This document shows, piece by piece, positions 42,196-51,282 of a stretch of DNA of 64,000 bases. A model generated the notes under the pieces. It searched no databases. It was not told the origin of the DNA and saw nothing but the letters and a program-made list of their open reading frames with translations. This stretch comes from Candidatus Bathyarchaeota archaeon (GTDB taxonomy: Archaea > Thermoproteota > Bathyarchaeia > Bathyarchaeales > Bathycorpusculaceae), in contig JAOAIX010000001.1 of the NCBI GenBank assembly GCA_026414485.1, forward strand, positions 151,502 to 215,501. The letters are read 5' to 3'. The number at the start of each line of letters is the position of its first letter. Position 1 is the stretch's first letter. The position numbers and the translations under genes were made by a program.

Positions 42196-43974
42196 ATGAA
42201 GCGAATTACAGTGGTCTTTGCCCTAATACTTCTTCTGTCAGCTGTATCTTTAACTTTAATCTCTAACATCCACCTAACTAAAGCCCAAACAACATACTAC
42301 ACAATAAATCACGTAGACCACAAAGTAGAAGTCCTCTATTCAGGTCACCTAGTTATAACAGACACCCTCCAACTTTCTGGTCAAATACCCAGCACCCTTC
42401 AATTGGGCTTCTCAACAAAATATGCCTCACAAGTCCTCAAAGCTACAGCACACGACAGCAACAATCAAACAATCCCCCTAGTTTTAGGCATGCAAGGACA
42501 AGGCGTAACCACTTTCTACGGTGCAAGCTTAACTATTCCACAAGAAGCAACCCAAACAATAACCACAATTTTCACTTTAACAAACAACCTGCTAACCCCA
42601 ACTGTAAATGGCTTTAGTCTAGATTTTCCAGCCTACCCCACTTTAACCGCAACTGCACCACAAGTAACAACAACACTTGACCTCCCATTTGGCTCAGTTA
42701 ACGTAAAAATCGAAAAACCTGATGGTACAACAAACACAACTAGTTACACCACAAGCAACCTACCCGCCTACACTACAATGTCTGCAACCGCCACTTTTTC
42801 CAGTGTCTATGGCTATATCCAAAAAGTTGCTATACCCAACTTAAACAGGCAACTCAGCATCATGCCCTCAGGAGAGGTATCGTGCATCGATACTTACAAG
42901 ATAGTTAACACTGCAAGTAGCAGTGTAAGCTCCTTCAAACTTAACATCTCTTTTGACGCAAAGAACGTTGTGGGCAAAGACCAACTTGGTAGAACCCTGA
43001 CAGTGGAAATCCAAGACAGCAACGTTGCACGTGCCGCAAACGTTAGCCTTATCTTGCCAGTTAACACAGGCGAATCTGCAGTGATAACACTTGAATACAA
43101 ACTCCCACGCGTTACACAGCAAGCAGGACAATTCATTTTAAATCTGGACTCGTTTCCTTACCTTGACTATTACGTTGAAAAAGCCACCGTAACTGTTATG
43201 CCTCCAGAAGGCGCACAAATAGTAAGCCCCAAACTCACAAATGTTAACTCTTCCACAGATCTCTCTCGCAACGTTTTCCAAGAAAGTTTAACAATCAGCA
43301 GAGAAGGAATCAGCTACGTGGACAGCTTGCTCCCTTCGGAAGACGTTACACAAATAACCTTCACCTACAACCCACTCTGGGTTTCCTTCCGTCCTAGTAT
43401 CTGGATGTGGACCGTTGCAATAGTAGGCAGCATACTAATCGCAATCTACAAACGCCCCCGAAAAGTTTCCGTTAAAACCGCGTCTACCGTAACAACAGCA
43501 CCCAAAACTGTGTCTACTCCTGTTTCTAAACCTACATCTTCAACACCTAAACCCGAAGCTTCAATTAGCCGCGAACAAATCAAAGCATTCACCGATGCCT
43601 ATGAAGAAAAAATCCGTGTAAAAGCTGAAATTGCCACTCTAGACGACAAAGCGCAGCGCGGAAGAATCCCCAGACAAAAATACAAAGCCAAACGCAAAAA
43701 ACTAGAGCTACGCCTCAACAACCTAAACCAAACAATAACTAACATCCGAGCATACATGCGAAATGTAACCGGTAACTACGCCGAAATAAATCACCAACTC
43801 GAAGTTGCAGAACTCGAACTTGCAGAGGTTGAAAAACTAATCAAAGCCCTTCAAACCCGACAAGACATAGGCGAACTCTCATTGGAAGACTACCGAAGAC
43901 AACTTGAGGACCTAGAGCGCAGAAAAACCAAAACCGAAGCTACAATCAACGGGCTTCTGCTGAGACTCCATTGA
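42196..43974 (+). CDS. Single-pass membrane protein resembling ribophorin I (OST1)
   Basis: 592 residues. Signal peptide about 1-30; extracytoplasmic beta-rich region about 31-395; one transmembrane helix about 401-418 (SIWMWTVAIVGSILIAIYKR); a Thr/Ser/Pro/Lys linker 420-455; and a cytosolic helical/coiled-coil tail 458-592. From memory, several stretches align in order with eukaryotic ribophorin I: FPAYPTL, LPAY, NRQLSIMPSGEVSCIDTY, VTVMPPEGAQI and DVTQITFTYN just before the membrane, and a tail ending GELSLEDYRRQL...LRLH. Ribophorin I is a non-catalytic subunit of oligosaccharyltransferase. This assignment is inference; the safe description is a secreted beta-sandwich protein with a cytosolic coiled coil. 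GAGGA precedes the ATG. Confidence 0.55.
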   Translation: MKRITVVFALILLLSAVSLTLISNIHLTKAQTTYYTINHVDHKVEVLYSGHLVITDTLQLSGQIPSTLQLGFSTKYASQVLKATAHDSNNQTIPLVLGMQGQGVTTFYGASLTIPQEATQTITTIFTLTNNLLTPTVNGFSLDFPAYPTLTATAPQVTTTLDLPFGSVNVKIEKPDGTTNTTSYTTSNLPAYTTMSATATFSSVYGYIQKVAIPNLNRQLSIMPSGEVSCIDTYKIVNTASSSVSSFKLNISFDAKNVVGKDQLGRTLTVEIQDSNVARAANVSLILPVNTGESAVITLEYKLPRVTQQAGQFILNLDSFPYLDYYVEKATVTVMPPEGAQIVSPKLTNVNSSTDLSRNVFQESLTISREGISYVDSLLPSEDVTQITFTYNPLWVSFRPSIWMWTVAIVGSILIAIYKRPRKVSVKTASTVTTAPKTVSTPVSKPTSSTPKPEASISREQIKAFTDAYEEKIRVKAEIATLDDKAQRGRIPRQKYKAKRKKLELRLNNLNQTITNIRAYMRNVTGNYAEINHQLEVAELELAEVEKLIKALQTRQDIGELSLEDYRRQLEDLERRKTKTEATINGLLLRLH

Positions 43975-44049
43975 GAAATCAAATAATTAACCTAAACACT
44001 TTTATTTTCCTTTTAGGCTTGTGATAGAAGTCAACAGAGGTATATAAAC

Positions 44050-44229
44050 ATGGTAAAAATTGTAGTTGATGACAAATGCAATGGCTGTGAAACCTGCGTC
44101 AACACATGTCCCGTAGGCGTTTACGAAATGAAAAACGGCAAATCCACACCAGTCAAGGTCGATGAATGCCTAGTGTGCAGAGCCTGCGAATCACAATGTC
44201 CACAAGGCGCTATCCAAGTAATTGAATAA
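44050..44229 (+). CDS. Two-cluster [4Fe-4S] ferredoxin
   Basis: 59 residues. Two full cluster motifs: CNGCETCVNTCP (Cys10, 13, 16, 20) and CLVCRACESQCP, the classic 8-Fe ferredoxin fold with a pseudo-twofold repeat. A soluble low-potential electron carrier, possibly for enzymes such as the aldehyde:ferredoxin oxidoreductase encoded at 60.3-62.2 kb. ATG with AGAGGT about 8 bases upstream. Stands alone between the ribophorin-like gene and the convergent AsnB-like gene. Confidence 0.93.
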   Translation: MVKIVVDDKCNGCETCVNTCPVGVYEMKNGKSTPVKVDECLVCRACESQCPQGAIQVIE

Positions 44230-44312
44230 ACATCTACTAATCTGTGGTCGTTTCCTCCTAACTAACCAACAGCTACAAGCGACGCCCGCTAACCTATCTT
44301 TTTCTTTATTGC

Positions 44313-45740
44313 TTACATCCTCTCTCGGAAGACTCTTTCAATATACTCTGCCAAACTTATTTTCTTTCTTTTCGCAATCCTCTTAAGTGCGCTGCTGACA
44401 CCAGTGCCATATTGTATTGCCTTCTTATGTTTCCAAACTATAGCTTCTGAAAGCCCTATACGCTGAGCTGTTTCACGCAGTACAATTTTCCGAAAAGAAT
44501 CTGCCTTTTTATCAAACTTCAACTCCACAGGCAGACTTAACGCGAAATCTGCAAGTTTATACGAGGCAAAAGGCAAACGTAATTCCACGTCGTGGAAACC
44601 ACAGATTTTCTTATCTCGCTCAATGTTGCTCTCGTGGATGCTGACAACATCACGGTAAATTGTTTTTCTAACGTTTTCTTCTCCCCCCATCATATATTCG
44701 TTAACATAACGTTTATAGCCACCGAAAAGCTCATCTGCCCCTTGACCAGCCAAAAGCACACTAAAACCTGCTTCAGCTACCTTTTCTGCAATCCAGTAAA
44801 ATGGCACCCCAATACTAACTTTCAGTGGGTCGGCATCTTCAATCAACCAAACCACTTCATGGATAACTCTTTCAATATCAGTCTCTTTAAACAACTGAAC
44901 CTCCAATGGTAACCCCAGTTCTTCTGCCGCTTTCAATGCATATGCTGTTTCAGGTTGATTATCCAAGCTTACATGAACAAGTTGAACGTCTGCTCCAAAT
45001 TTCTTAGCCAAAAACGCAACAATGCTGCTGTCTAAACCCCCAGAAAATGCTACTGCCACCTTCTGCACTCCTTTTAAACGTAACTTGACAGACTGTTCCA
45101 AAAGCTTCTTCAGTTTATCAACTGCATCGCCCAGAGTGATGTGGGTTGGGGCAGAGTAATTCAAGACTTTTACAGGTTGAAAAGTAAATCCCCCACGTTT
45201 AACTATTGCTATGTTTCCGGGAGGAAAAGACTTGGGTGAATCAATACCCAAACGCCATAATATTTTCCGATTTGATGCTACAGCCACAATCTGATTGTTT
45301 TCGCCATAATAAAGTGGTTCCACACCCAATGGGTCTCTAGCTACCAATAGCTTGTTTGCTTCAGTTACAATTAAAGAAAAGTCACCTTCAGCAATATGCA
45401 TGCATGACTTCACCGCATCAATCGTTTTCTCTCTTGGATTCTTGGTAATAGCCTCCAAAACTGAATTTGATTCAGACTTATAGATTGACCCGCTAAAAAT
45501 GGCAGTTTTGTCCTCCGTTTTCATCACCACAGGTTTTTTGTTGTGTTTTGTTGTGGCAAAACCCACTGCAATAGGCGAAGATACTTCTTGGGGAAGCAAT
45601 TCTATTGTCTTTGTAGCTACTGCCTCAGAAGCACTGGTAACACCAAAATTTGACGCTTTTATGCAACTTTTCAGTGTTTCGATTACTTTTGGCGTGACAT
45701 TCGCTCCGTTTTTATCCAAAACAGCAACGATTAACCTCAT
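44313..45740 (-). CDS. Asparagine synthetase-like protein lacking the glutaminase cysteine
   Basis: 475 residues. The C-terminal synthetase domain is intact: the PP-loop VAFSGGLDSS (230-239), LAGQGADELFGGYKRY and the RDKKICGFHDVELRLPF region. The N-terminal Ntn-like domain is recognisable (AEGDFSLIV, VARDPLGVEPLYYG), but the residue after Met1 is Arg, not the Cys2 that would attack glutamine, and it starts MRLIVAVLD instead of MCGI. It may therefore use free ammonia, or be another amidotransferase-like ligase. ATG; divergent from purB. Confidence 0.8.
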   Translation of the reverse strand: MRLIVAVLDKNGANVTPKVIETLKSCIKASNFGVTSASEAVATKTIELLPQEVSSPIAVGFATTKHNKKPVVMKTEDKTAIFSGSIYKSESNSVLEAITKNPREKTIDAVKSCMHIAEGDFSLIVTEANKLLVARDPLGVEPLYYGENNQIVAVASNRKILWRLGIDSPKSFPPGNIAIVKRGGFTFQPVKVLNYSAPTHITLGDAVDKLKKLLEQSVKLRLKGVQKVAVAFSGGLDSSIVAFLAKKFGADVQLVHVSLDNQPETAYALKAAEELGLPLEVQLFKETDIERVIHEVVWLIEDADPLKVSIGVPFYWIAEKVAEAGFSVLLAGQGADELFGGYKRYVNEYMMGGEENVRKTIYRDVVSIHESNIERDKKICGFHDVELRLPFASYKLADFALSLPVELKFDKKADSFRKIVLRETAQRIGLSEAIVWKHKKAIQYGTGVSSALKRIAKRKKISLAEYIERVFRERM

Positions 45741-45831
45741 AGATAACTGTACATCCGTTACTTTGTTTAGTTTAAATGCTTTGGTAAAACATTAATGTTT
45801 AAGCAGCATATCATTTAGCGAGGAGAAACAC

Positions 45832-47166
45832 TTGCCTATCTTACCAATAGATACAGGTCGTTATGGTACCCCTGAAATGCTGAAAGTTTTTGAGGAAGAG
45901 CAACGTGTCCAGAAATTGCTGGATGTTGAAGCTGCGTTAGCTTGGGCTCACGCTGAAGTGGGTAACATCCCTCATAAAGATGCCGAAAAGATTGCTGCCA
46001 TGGCTTCTACGAAATACGTTAAAGTGGAGCGCATAAAGGCCATCGAGCGCGAAATAAAACATGATCTTGCAGCCCTTGTCAGAGCTCTCTCAGAGCAGTG
46101 TGGTTCAAGCGGCGCATACGTTCACTTGGGTGCAACCAGCTACGATATAGTAGATACGGCAAATGCTCTGCAACTTAAAGATGCCATAGAGCTAATACTT
46201 AAGCGTCTAAACAATCTAAAAGGTATTCTGCAACATAAAGCATACGAGTATAAAGAAACGGTGCTGATGGGTAGAACTCACGGTCAACACGCCCTCCCCA
46301 TAACCTTGGGTTTCAAGTTTTCTGTGTGGGGGTACGAAATAAGTCGTCACATTCAAAGACTCAACGAGTGTCGTCCACGGGTAGTCGCAGGCAAAATGAG
46401 CGGCGCGGTTGGAACCCAAGCAGGCTTAGGTGATTACGCCCCTAAAATTCAGGAATTAGTCATGAAACGACTGGACATACGCGCTGCTGAGATTTCAACA
46501 CAGATTGTGCAACGTGACCGCTACACTGAACTTATCTGTATTCTGGCTATGGTCGCTACCTCTCTAGAGAACTTCGCCACTGAGATCCGTGAGCTCCAAA
46601 GACCTGAAATCGCCGAGCTCTTTGAGTCTTTTGAAGCTGAAAAACAAGTTGGTAGCTCTACAATGCCACACAAACGCAACCCTGAGATTTGCGAACGCAT
46701 ATGCGGTTTAGCTCGCATTGTTCGAGGTCTCACAATTCCAGCGTTTGAAGACATGGTGACTTGGCATGAACGTGATTTGACTCAATCTTCAACAGAAAGG
46801 TTTGTGCTTCCAGAAGCATGTATCCTCACAGATTATATCCTTTACTTGTTCACGAATGTTCTAGTTAATTTACGAGTTGACGAGCAACGTATGTTTCAGA
46901 ACATCAAGCTGACACAAGGGAGGACAATGTCTGAATCTGTCATGATGGCGCTTACCCGAAAAGGTGTAAACAGACAAGAAGCACACGAGCTCCTAAGAAA
47001 ACTAACTTTAAAAAGTGAAGTGGAAAAGCGACCTTTCAGGGAAATTCTGCTTTCCGACAGGTTTGTAAGCAGCAAACTAACCGAAATAGAAATAGACGAC
47101 GCCTTAAACCCTAAGAATTACTTAGGTACAGCTGTCAAACAAGCAGAAGCCTTCTCGAAAGCCTAG
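45832..47166 (+). CDS. purB: Adenylosuccinate lyase
   Basis: Cleaves SAICAR and adenylosuccinate in purine synthesis. 444 residues of the fumarase/aspartase fold: GRYGTPEM near the N terminus, LGATSYDIVDTA, MGRTHGQHALP (catalytic His) and the signature GSSTMPHKRNPEICE with the catalytic Ser. TTG start. Convergent with the helicase gene, overlapping by 4 bp. Confidence 0.96.
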   Translation: MPILPIDTGRYGTPEMLKVFEEEQRVQKLLDVEAALAWAHAEVGNIPHKDAEKIAAMASTKYVKVERIKAIEREIKHDLAALVRALSEQCGSSGAYVHLGATSYDIVDTANALQLKDAIELILKRLNNLKGILQHKAYEYKETVLMGRTHGQHALPITLGFKFSVWGYEISRHIQRLNECRPRVVAGKMSGAVGTQAGLGDYAPKIQELVMKRLDIRAAEISTQIVQRDRYTELICILAMVATSLENFATEIRELQRPEIAELFESFEAEKQVGSSTMPHKRNPEICERICGLARIVRGLTIPAFEDMVTWHERDLTQSSTERFVLPEACILTDYILYLFTNVLVNLRVDEQRMFQNIKLTQGRTMSESVMMALTRKGVNRQEAHELLRKLTLKSEVEKRPFREILLSDRFVSSKLTEIEIDDALNPKNYLGTAVKQAEAFSKA

Positions 47167-49388
47167 TAATCTCCAAGTGACTTCTGCTTCCACTCTTCAC
47201 CTTTGTTTAACTGTTCCCAGGTTTCTTTCTTTACAAATCCCCCAATCTGTTCTTTCACTTTTCTAGCTAATACAGGACCTAGTAATGCAATTAAATCCTC
47301 TGTTTTCGCCTGTTTCAGATCATCTATAGTTTTGTATCCAGAATTATACAATTTACGCCCCCGCACTCGGCCTATACTTTCCAGCTTTACGATAGGTAAC
47401 AATTCACGTTTTATACCTTTAGACACCCTCTCTACCAATTCAGCAGTTAGATGTAAACACTCTTTTTCACGTAAAAGCGTTGCCAACTCATGCGTCGCAT
47501 GCAGCAACCATTTCCCGTTTTCAATTATCCTGTAGAGATCACCCGGTTGTACACCATATTTTTCAAGCAATTCCTCCTCGCTGCTCTCTTCAATCCATGC
47601 CTTTAAAATTAAAGCAGTTTTAACTTCACCAAGAAATTCTTCAAAACCCAACCGATCTTCCCATTCAGCGGGTGGCAACACAAAAAACTCTTTTCGATGT
47701 TCTTCTAGAAGAACTGACATTTGATCAATTTCTTCTCCGTAAGGTCTCATAACTGGTCCCATATCAGGAGTATGCGCTATTAAATGTAGCATGCTGAACT
47801 CAGTCAAACAATCAGGTTTGCACTTTAGCGCATCACGGATAACAACGCCTGAAACAGGGTCAAGATAAAGTTCGCTTACACGTTTCCCAAAAGGAGTTGC
47901 AAACAGGTTATTTCCGTCTAAGTAGAACATTTGCTCTTCATAGAGATACTTTAAAATTTTTGATATCACCGACTTTATGCCCTTGACATCGTACTGATGA
48001 GCATAGAAAGTTTTACCAAAAAATTCGTATATACCCCCCTCAGTGTTGGCGAACCCAGAAGCAACCGTGGCTAAAACATGCCCCCGAATGATTTTCTCCA
48101 CAGCCAGCCTTGACCATATCCGCTCTGGACGAGCCAAAATAAAATTATCTATAAGATAATCAGCTTCGTCAGCTGTTTTTGCTATAAGAATTGCTTCGCC
48201 TGCTTTGTCGTATTTTGGTCTGCCCGCTCTTCCCGCCATCTGCTTGTATTCCAAAACGCTAATGGGGTAGTAGCCGTAACCTACTTCATAGCGCCGGTAA
48301 TCTTGTATTATGACAACTCGTGCAGGAAGATTCATGCCGAAGGCTAACGTCGGCGTCGCAGTTAACACCTTAATCCTTCCTGTCCTAAATAAATCTTCGA
48401 TTATTCTCCGGTGTGCCCCACCTAAACCCGCATGGTGAAATGCCACGCCACACTGAACAAGCTCAGCTAGGTCATCACTAATTTTTGTTCGCTCATCCGT
48501 ATTTCTAACTTTTTCAGCTTCCTTCTCCAGTGTTTTCTTAGCAACTTTGGAGAGTTCTTTGGCCGTGTGATCAGCAATTTTTTTAGCTAACGCTACTGCA
48601 TTTCTTCGTGTAGACGCAAAAACCAGCGCTTGACCACCTGTTTTAACAGTGTTTAACACTAAATTCACAGAATCGTTACTTGTTTTGCGTACAATTTTTT
48701 TTACTTCCCCATCTTTAAACTGAATTTCATCATGCAACAGTACCCCTTCTTTGAGTGTAACCGGTCGCCACTCAGTTGTAACAAATTGTGCTTCGAGCCA
48801 TCTAGCAACTTCATCTACGTTGCCCATAGTTGCGCTTAACGCTAAAACTTGAATTGAGGGGTTAATCTGCATAAGTCTTGCCAACACAACTTCAAGTGTT
48901 GGGCCACGTTCCGCATCATTAAGTAGATGCACTTCGTCGGCAACAACCAAAGACACGCTGTCCATCCACCTGGCACGGTGTCGCAGAAGCGAATCTGCCT
49001 TTTCATTCGTTGTTATGACTATATCATAATTCTCGAGCCATGGGTCGTTGCTATCATAGTCTCCTGTGCTTATGCCTATTCTAATGTTGTTACCATCGGC
49101 TTTTTTGAGAGCAGCATACTTTTTGAAGTCGTCAAATTTCTCGTTTGCCAACGCCTTCAAAGGCGCAAGATAAACGGCTTTTCCCCCTTTTTCCAGCACA
49201 TGTTTAAGACAGCAAAGCTCTGCCACCAAAGTTTTTCCGGACGCGGTGGGACTTGCCAAAACTAGATTTTTTCCCTGTAATGCCCCTGCCCGTACCGCCT
49301 CTTCTTGTGGAGGATACAGCTCTGTAACCCCACTTTGAATAATCAAATCTTTAACTTGTTGGGGAATAGCAAGTTCTGTTATTTTCAC
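47163..49388 (-). CDS. hel308: Hel308-type DNA helicase
   Basis: 741 residues, Ski2-like SF2 helicase with 3'-5' activity on forked DNA, linked to fork repair. Motifs: LYPPQEEAV (Q-motif), ASPTASGKT (I), PLKALANEKF (Ia), DEVHLL (II), LSATMGN (III), VFASTRRNA (IV), HHAGLG/ATPTLAFGMNLPA (V) and QMAGRAGRPKYD (VI). The ratchet and C-terminal helix-hairpin-helix (RVRGRKLYNSGYKTIDDLKQ) follow. GTG start, divergent from the NifS-like gene. Confidence 0.95.
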   Translation of the reverse strand: MKITELAIPQQVKDLIIQSGVTELYPPQEEAVRAGALQGKNLVLASPTASGKTLVAELCCLKHVLEKGGKAVYLAPLKALANEKFDDFKKYAALKKADGNNIRIGISTGDYDSNDPWLENYDIVITTNEKADSLLRHRARWMDSVSLVVADEVHLLNDAERGPTLEVVLARLMQINPSIQVLALSATMGNVDEVARWLEAQFVTTEWRPVTLKEGVLLHDEIQFKDGEVKKIVRKTSNDSVNLVLNTVKTGGQALVFASTRRNAVALAKKIADHTAKELSKVAKKTLEKEAEKVRNTDERTKISDDLAELVQCGVAFHHAGLGGAHRRIIEDLFRTGRIKVLTATPTLAFGMNLPARVVIIQDYRRYEVGYGYYPISVLEYKQMAGRAGRPKYDKAGEAILIAKTADEADYLIDNFILARPERIWSRLAVEKIIRGHVLATVASGFANTEGGIYEFFGKTFYAHQYDVKGIKSVISKILKYLYEEQMFYLDGNNLFATPFGKRVSELYLDPVSGVVIRDALKCKPDCLTEFSMLHLIAHTPDMGPVMRPYGEEIDQMSVLLEEHRKEFFVLPPAEWEDRLGFEEFLGEVKTALILKAWIEESSEEELLEKYGVQPGDLYRIIENGKWLLHATHELATLLREKECLHLTAELVERVSKGIKRELLPIVKLESIGRVRGRKLYNSGYKTIDDLKQAKTEDLIALLGPVLARKVKEQIGGFVKKETWEQLNKGEEWKQKSLGDY

Positions 49389-49503
49389 TGAATGCTCCCA
49401 GCTGTCACTTTTTCAGAGGAAATATGAGGCGCGCAGATTTATAGTATTAATGCCGTTTTTTTGCTCTTTTAGCTGCTAGGTTTTTTAACTATTTTTCCAT
49501 ATT

Positions 49504-49513
49504 AACATATAAG
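49504..49513 (+). promoter_or_regulatory. TATA box of the Fe-S assembly genes
   Basis: AACATATAAG, predicting a transcript start near 49535; AGGACGT sits about 10 bases before the ATG at 49550. Confidence 0.45.
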
Positions 49514-49549
49514 CCTGTTATTATTTCATTTAACAGGACGTGTGGTTAG

Positions 49550-50776
49550 ATGGTCGAAAACGTCAGGGAACTACTCAAACTACATGAAGGTATAAAACAC
49601 GAAGTTTACTTGGATAACGAAAACTCCAGCGTCGTACCTATCCATGTGCTTAACGCTATGTTACCCTACTATAACAAAAAAGCCTACGGTAATCCTACCC
49701 TCACACATAAACCAGGCTGGGAAGCTTTTACCGCAATAATGGAGTCAAGCCAAAAAATCAGCGCTTTCATTGGGGCACAAGTTCTTGAAGAAGTCACATT
49801 TGTGCCGGGTGAAACTGAAGCAAACAATCTTGCGTTGGTAGGTGCAGCTTTGGCTGCAAGAGACAAAGGAAAAAAAATTGTCATAAGCGAAATTGAACCT
49901 CTCAGTATCATGAACGTTACCACTGATTTAATGAAAAAATACGGCTACACAACAACTAAGGTTCCAGTAAACTCTGAAGGCATACTCGATCTAGAAAAAC
50001 TTAAAGAATCAATAGACAAAGAAACAGTCCTCGTAAGTGTAGCTCTAGTCAACAACGAAATTGGCGTCATTCAGCCTATAAAAGAAATCGTCGAAATAAT
50101 CAAAGACAAGAACCCTTCCACTCTTTTTCACACTGACGCTTCTGACGCCTATGGTCGAGTCCCATTTAATGTGCACAACCTCAGAGTTGACATGGCAACT
50201 ATAAGTAGCTACAAAATCTCAGGTCCTCGTGGCGTTGGTGCCCTATACACTAGAGAAGGCGTAAACGTAGAAAAAATCTTGGAGGGTCAAATTGGCACAC
50301 AAAAACTTTGGCCAGGAATAGAAAATACGCCTCTAATTGTTGGTTTTACAAAGGCATCCGAACTCATGTTTGATAATTTTGAAGCTAACGTTAATCATAT
50401 GCGTACTATGCGTGACAAACTTGTTGACGGTATCTTCGCTAAGGTAGGCGACGTCAAATTTAATGGTCCAAAAGGCGACAAAAGAGCACCAGACAACGCC
50501 AACATAAGTTTTCTGCGGTGTGAAGGTGAGGCATTAACCATTGAGCTAAGTCTATCTGGTGTATACGTTTCCAGTGGCAGTGCCTGTAGTCGAAGACTAC
50601 TCCAACCGAGTCACGTGCTCATCGCCATAGGTCGCAGATACAGTGAAGCCCATGGCAGCATACTTATGAAGGTTACACCTTACCATACAGAAGAAGATAT
50701 TACACACGTCTTAACTGTGCTTCCTACGGCTGTAGAGCGTATAAGAAAAATAGTGGGCTCAACAGGAGTGGATTAG
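49550..50776 (+). CDS. NifS-like class V aminotransferase-fold protein with altered PLP pocket
   Basis: 408 residues with the fold and order of a group I cysteine desulfurase: a YLDN start, GNPTLTHKPG, PGETEANNLAL, FHTDASDA, the PLP lysine Lys222 in SSYKISGPRGVGALY, and a loop cysteine Cys346 in SSGSACSRR. Several normally invariant residues differ: the PLP-stacking His is Pro117 (EIEPLSI), the Gln contacting PLP O3' is Asp199, the residue before Lys222 is Tyr not His, and the substrate-carboxylate Arg near the C terminus is Leu372. It may be a poor desulfurase, use another substrate, or assist SufS. First gene before the IscU-type scaffold and sufS. Confidence 0.85.
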   Translation: MVENVRELLKLHEGIKHEVYLDNENSSVVPIHVLNAMLPYYNKKAYGNPTLTHKPGWEAFTAIMESSQKISAFIGAQVLEEVTFVPGETEANNLALVGAALAARDKGKKIVISEIEPLSIMNVTTDLMKKYGYTTTKVPVNSEGILDLEKLKESIDKETVLVSVALVNNEIGVIQPIKEIVEIIKDKNPSTLFHTDASDAYGRVPFNVHNLRVDMATISSYKISGPRGVGALYTREGVNVEKILEGQIGTQKLWPGIENTPLIVGFTKASELMFDNFEANVNHMRTMRDKLVDGIFAKVGDVKFNGPKGDKRAPDNANISFLRCEGEALTIELSLSGVYVSSGSACSRRLLQPSHVLIAIGRRYSEAHGSILMKVTPYHTEEDITHVLTVLPTAVERIRKIVGSTGVD

Positions 50777-50778
50777 TT

Positions 50779-51282
50779 ATGTCTAGAACACCTCTACCCT
50801 ATAACCCTAAAGTTCTTGACCTCTTTCGAAATCCAAAAAACCTTGGGAAAATGGAAGACGCCACAGTTATGGCTGTAGCTGGAAATCCTGCGTGTGGTGA
50901 CATGGTGACTTTTTTCCTCAAAATTAGTGACCAAGAAATTATAGAAAAGGCAACCTTTGAAAGCTATGGTTGCGCCGCGAACATTGCTACTTCCAGTATC
51001 GTTACTGAAATGATTAAAGGCTTAACTTTAAAGAGCGCTTGGGAAGACATAACGTGGACAAAAGTAACTGCAGAAGTCGGTGGTTTACCCACTATAAAAT
51101 TTCACTGCGGTGTTCTTGCGGTAGGAGCTTTGAAACGTGCTATACGTCTGTTCTATGAAAAGAAAGGCACAGCCCCAACATGGTTGCCAAAAGACCACAC
51201 GTTTGAAGAGAAACAGGCATTGGAAGAGGAAGAGTTGGCAAGACGTCTGTCCAAGCGTTTGAATACGGGGGAAGAAAAATAA
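50779..51282 (+). CDS. iscU: IscU/NifU-type Fe-S cluster scaffold
   Basis: 167 residues. Cluster ligands are all present: GNPACGD (Cys39, Asp41), ESYGCAANIATSS (Cys65) and KFHCGVLAVGAL (His109, Cys110). A Glu/Arg-rich C-terminal extension (about 140-167) is predicted helical. It receives sulfur from the desulfurase and builds [2Fe-2S]/[4Fe-4S] clusters. ATG 2 bp after the NifS-like gene. Could also be called SufU-like; sufBCD genes are not nearby. Confidence 0.92.
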   Translation: MSRTPLPYNPKVLDLFRNPKNLGKMEDATVMAVAGNPACGDMVTFFLKISDQEIIEKATFESYGCAANIATSSIVTEMIKGLTLKSAWEDITWTKVTAEVGGLPTIKFHCGVLAVGALKRAIRLFYEKKGTAPTWLPKDHTFEEKQALEEEELARRLSKRLNTGEEK

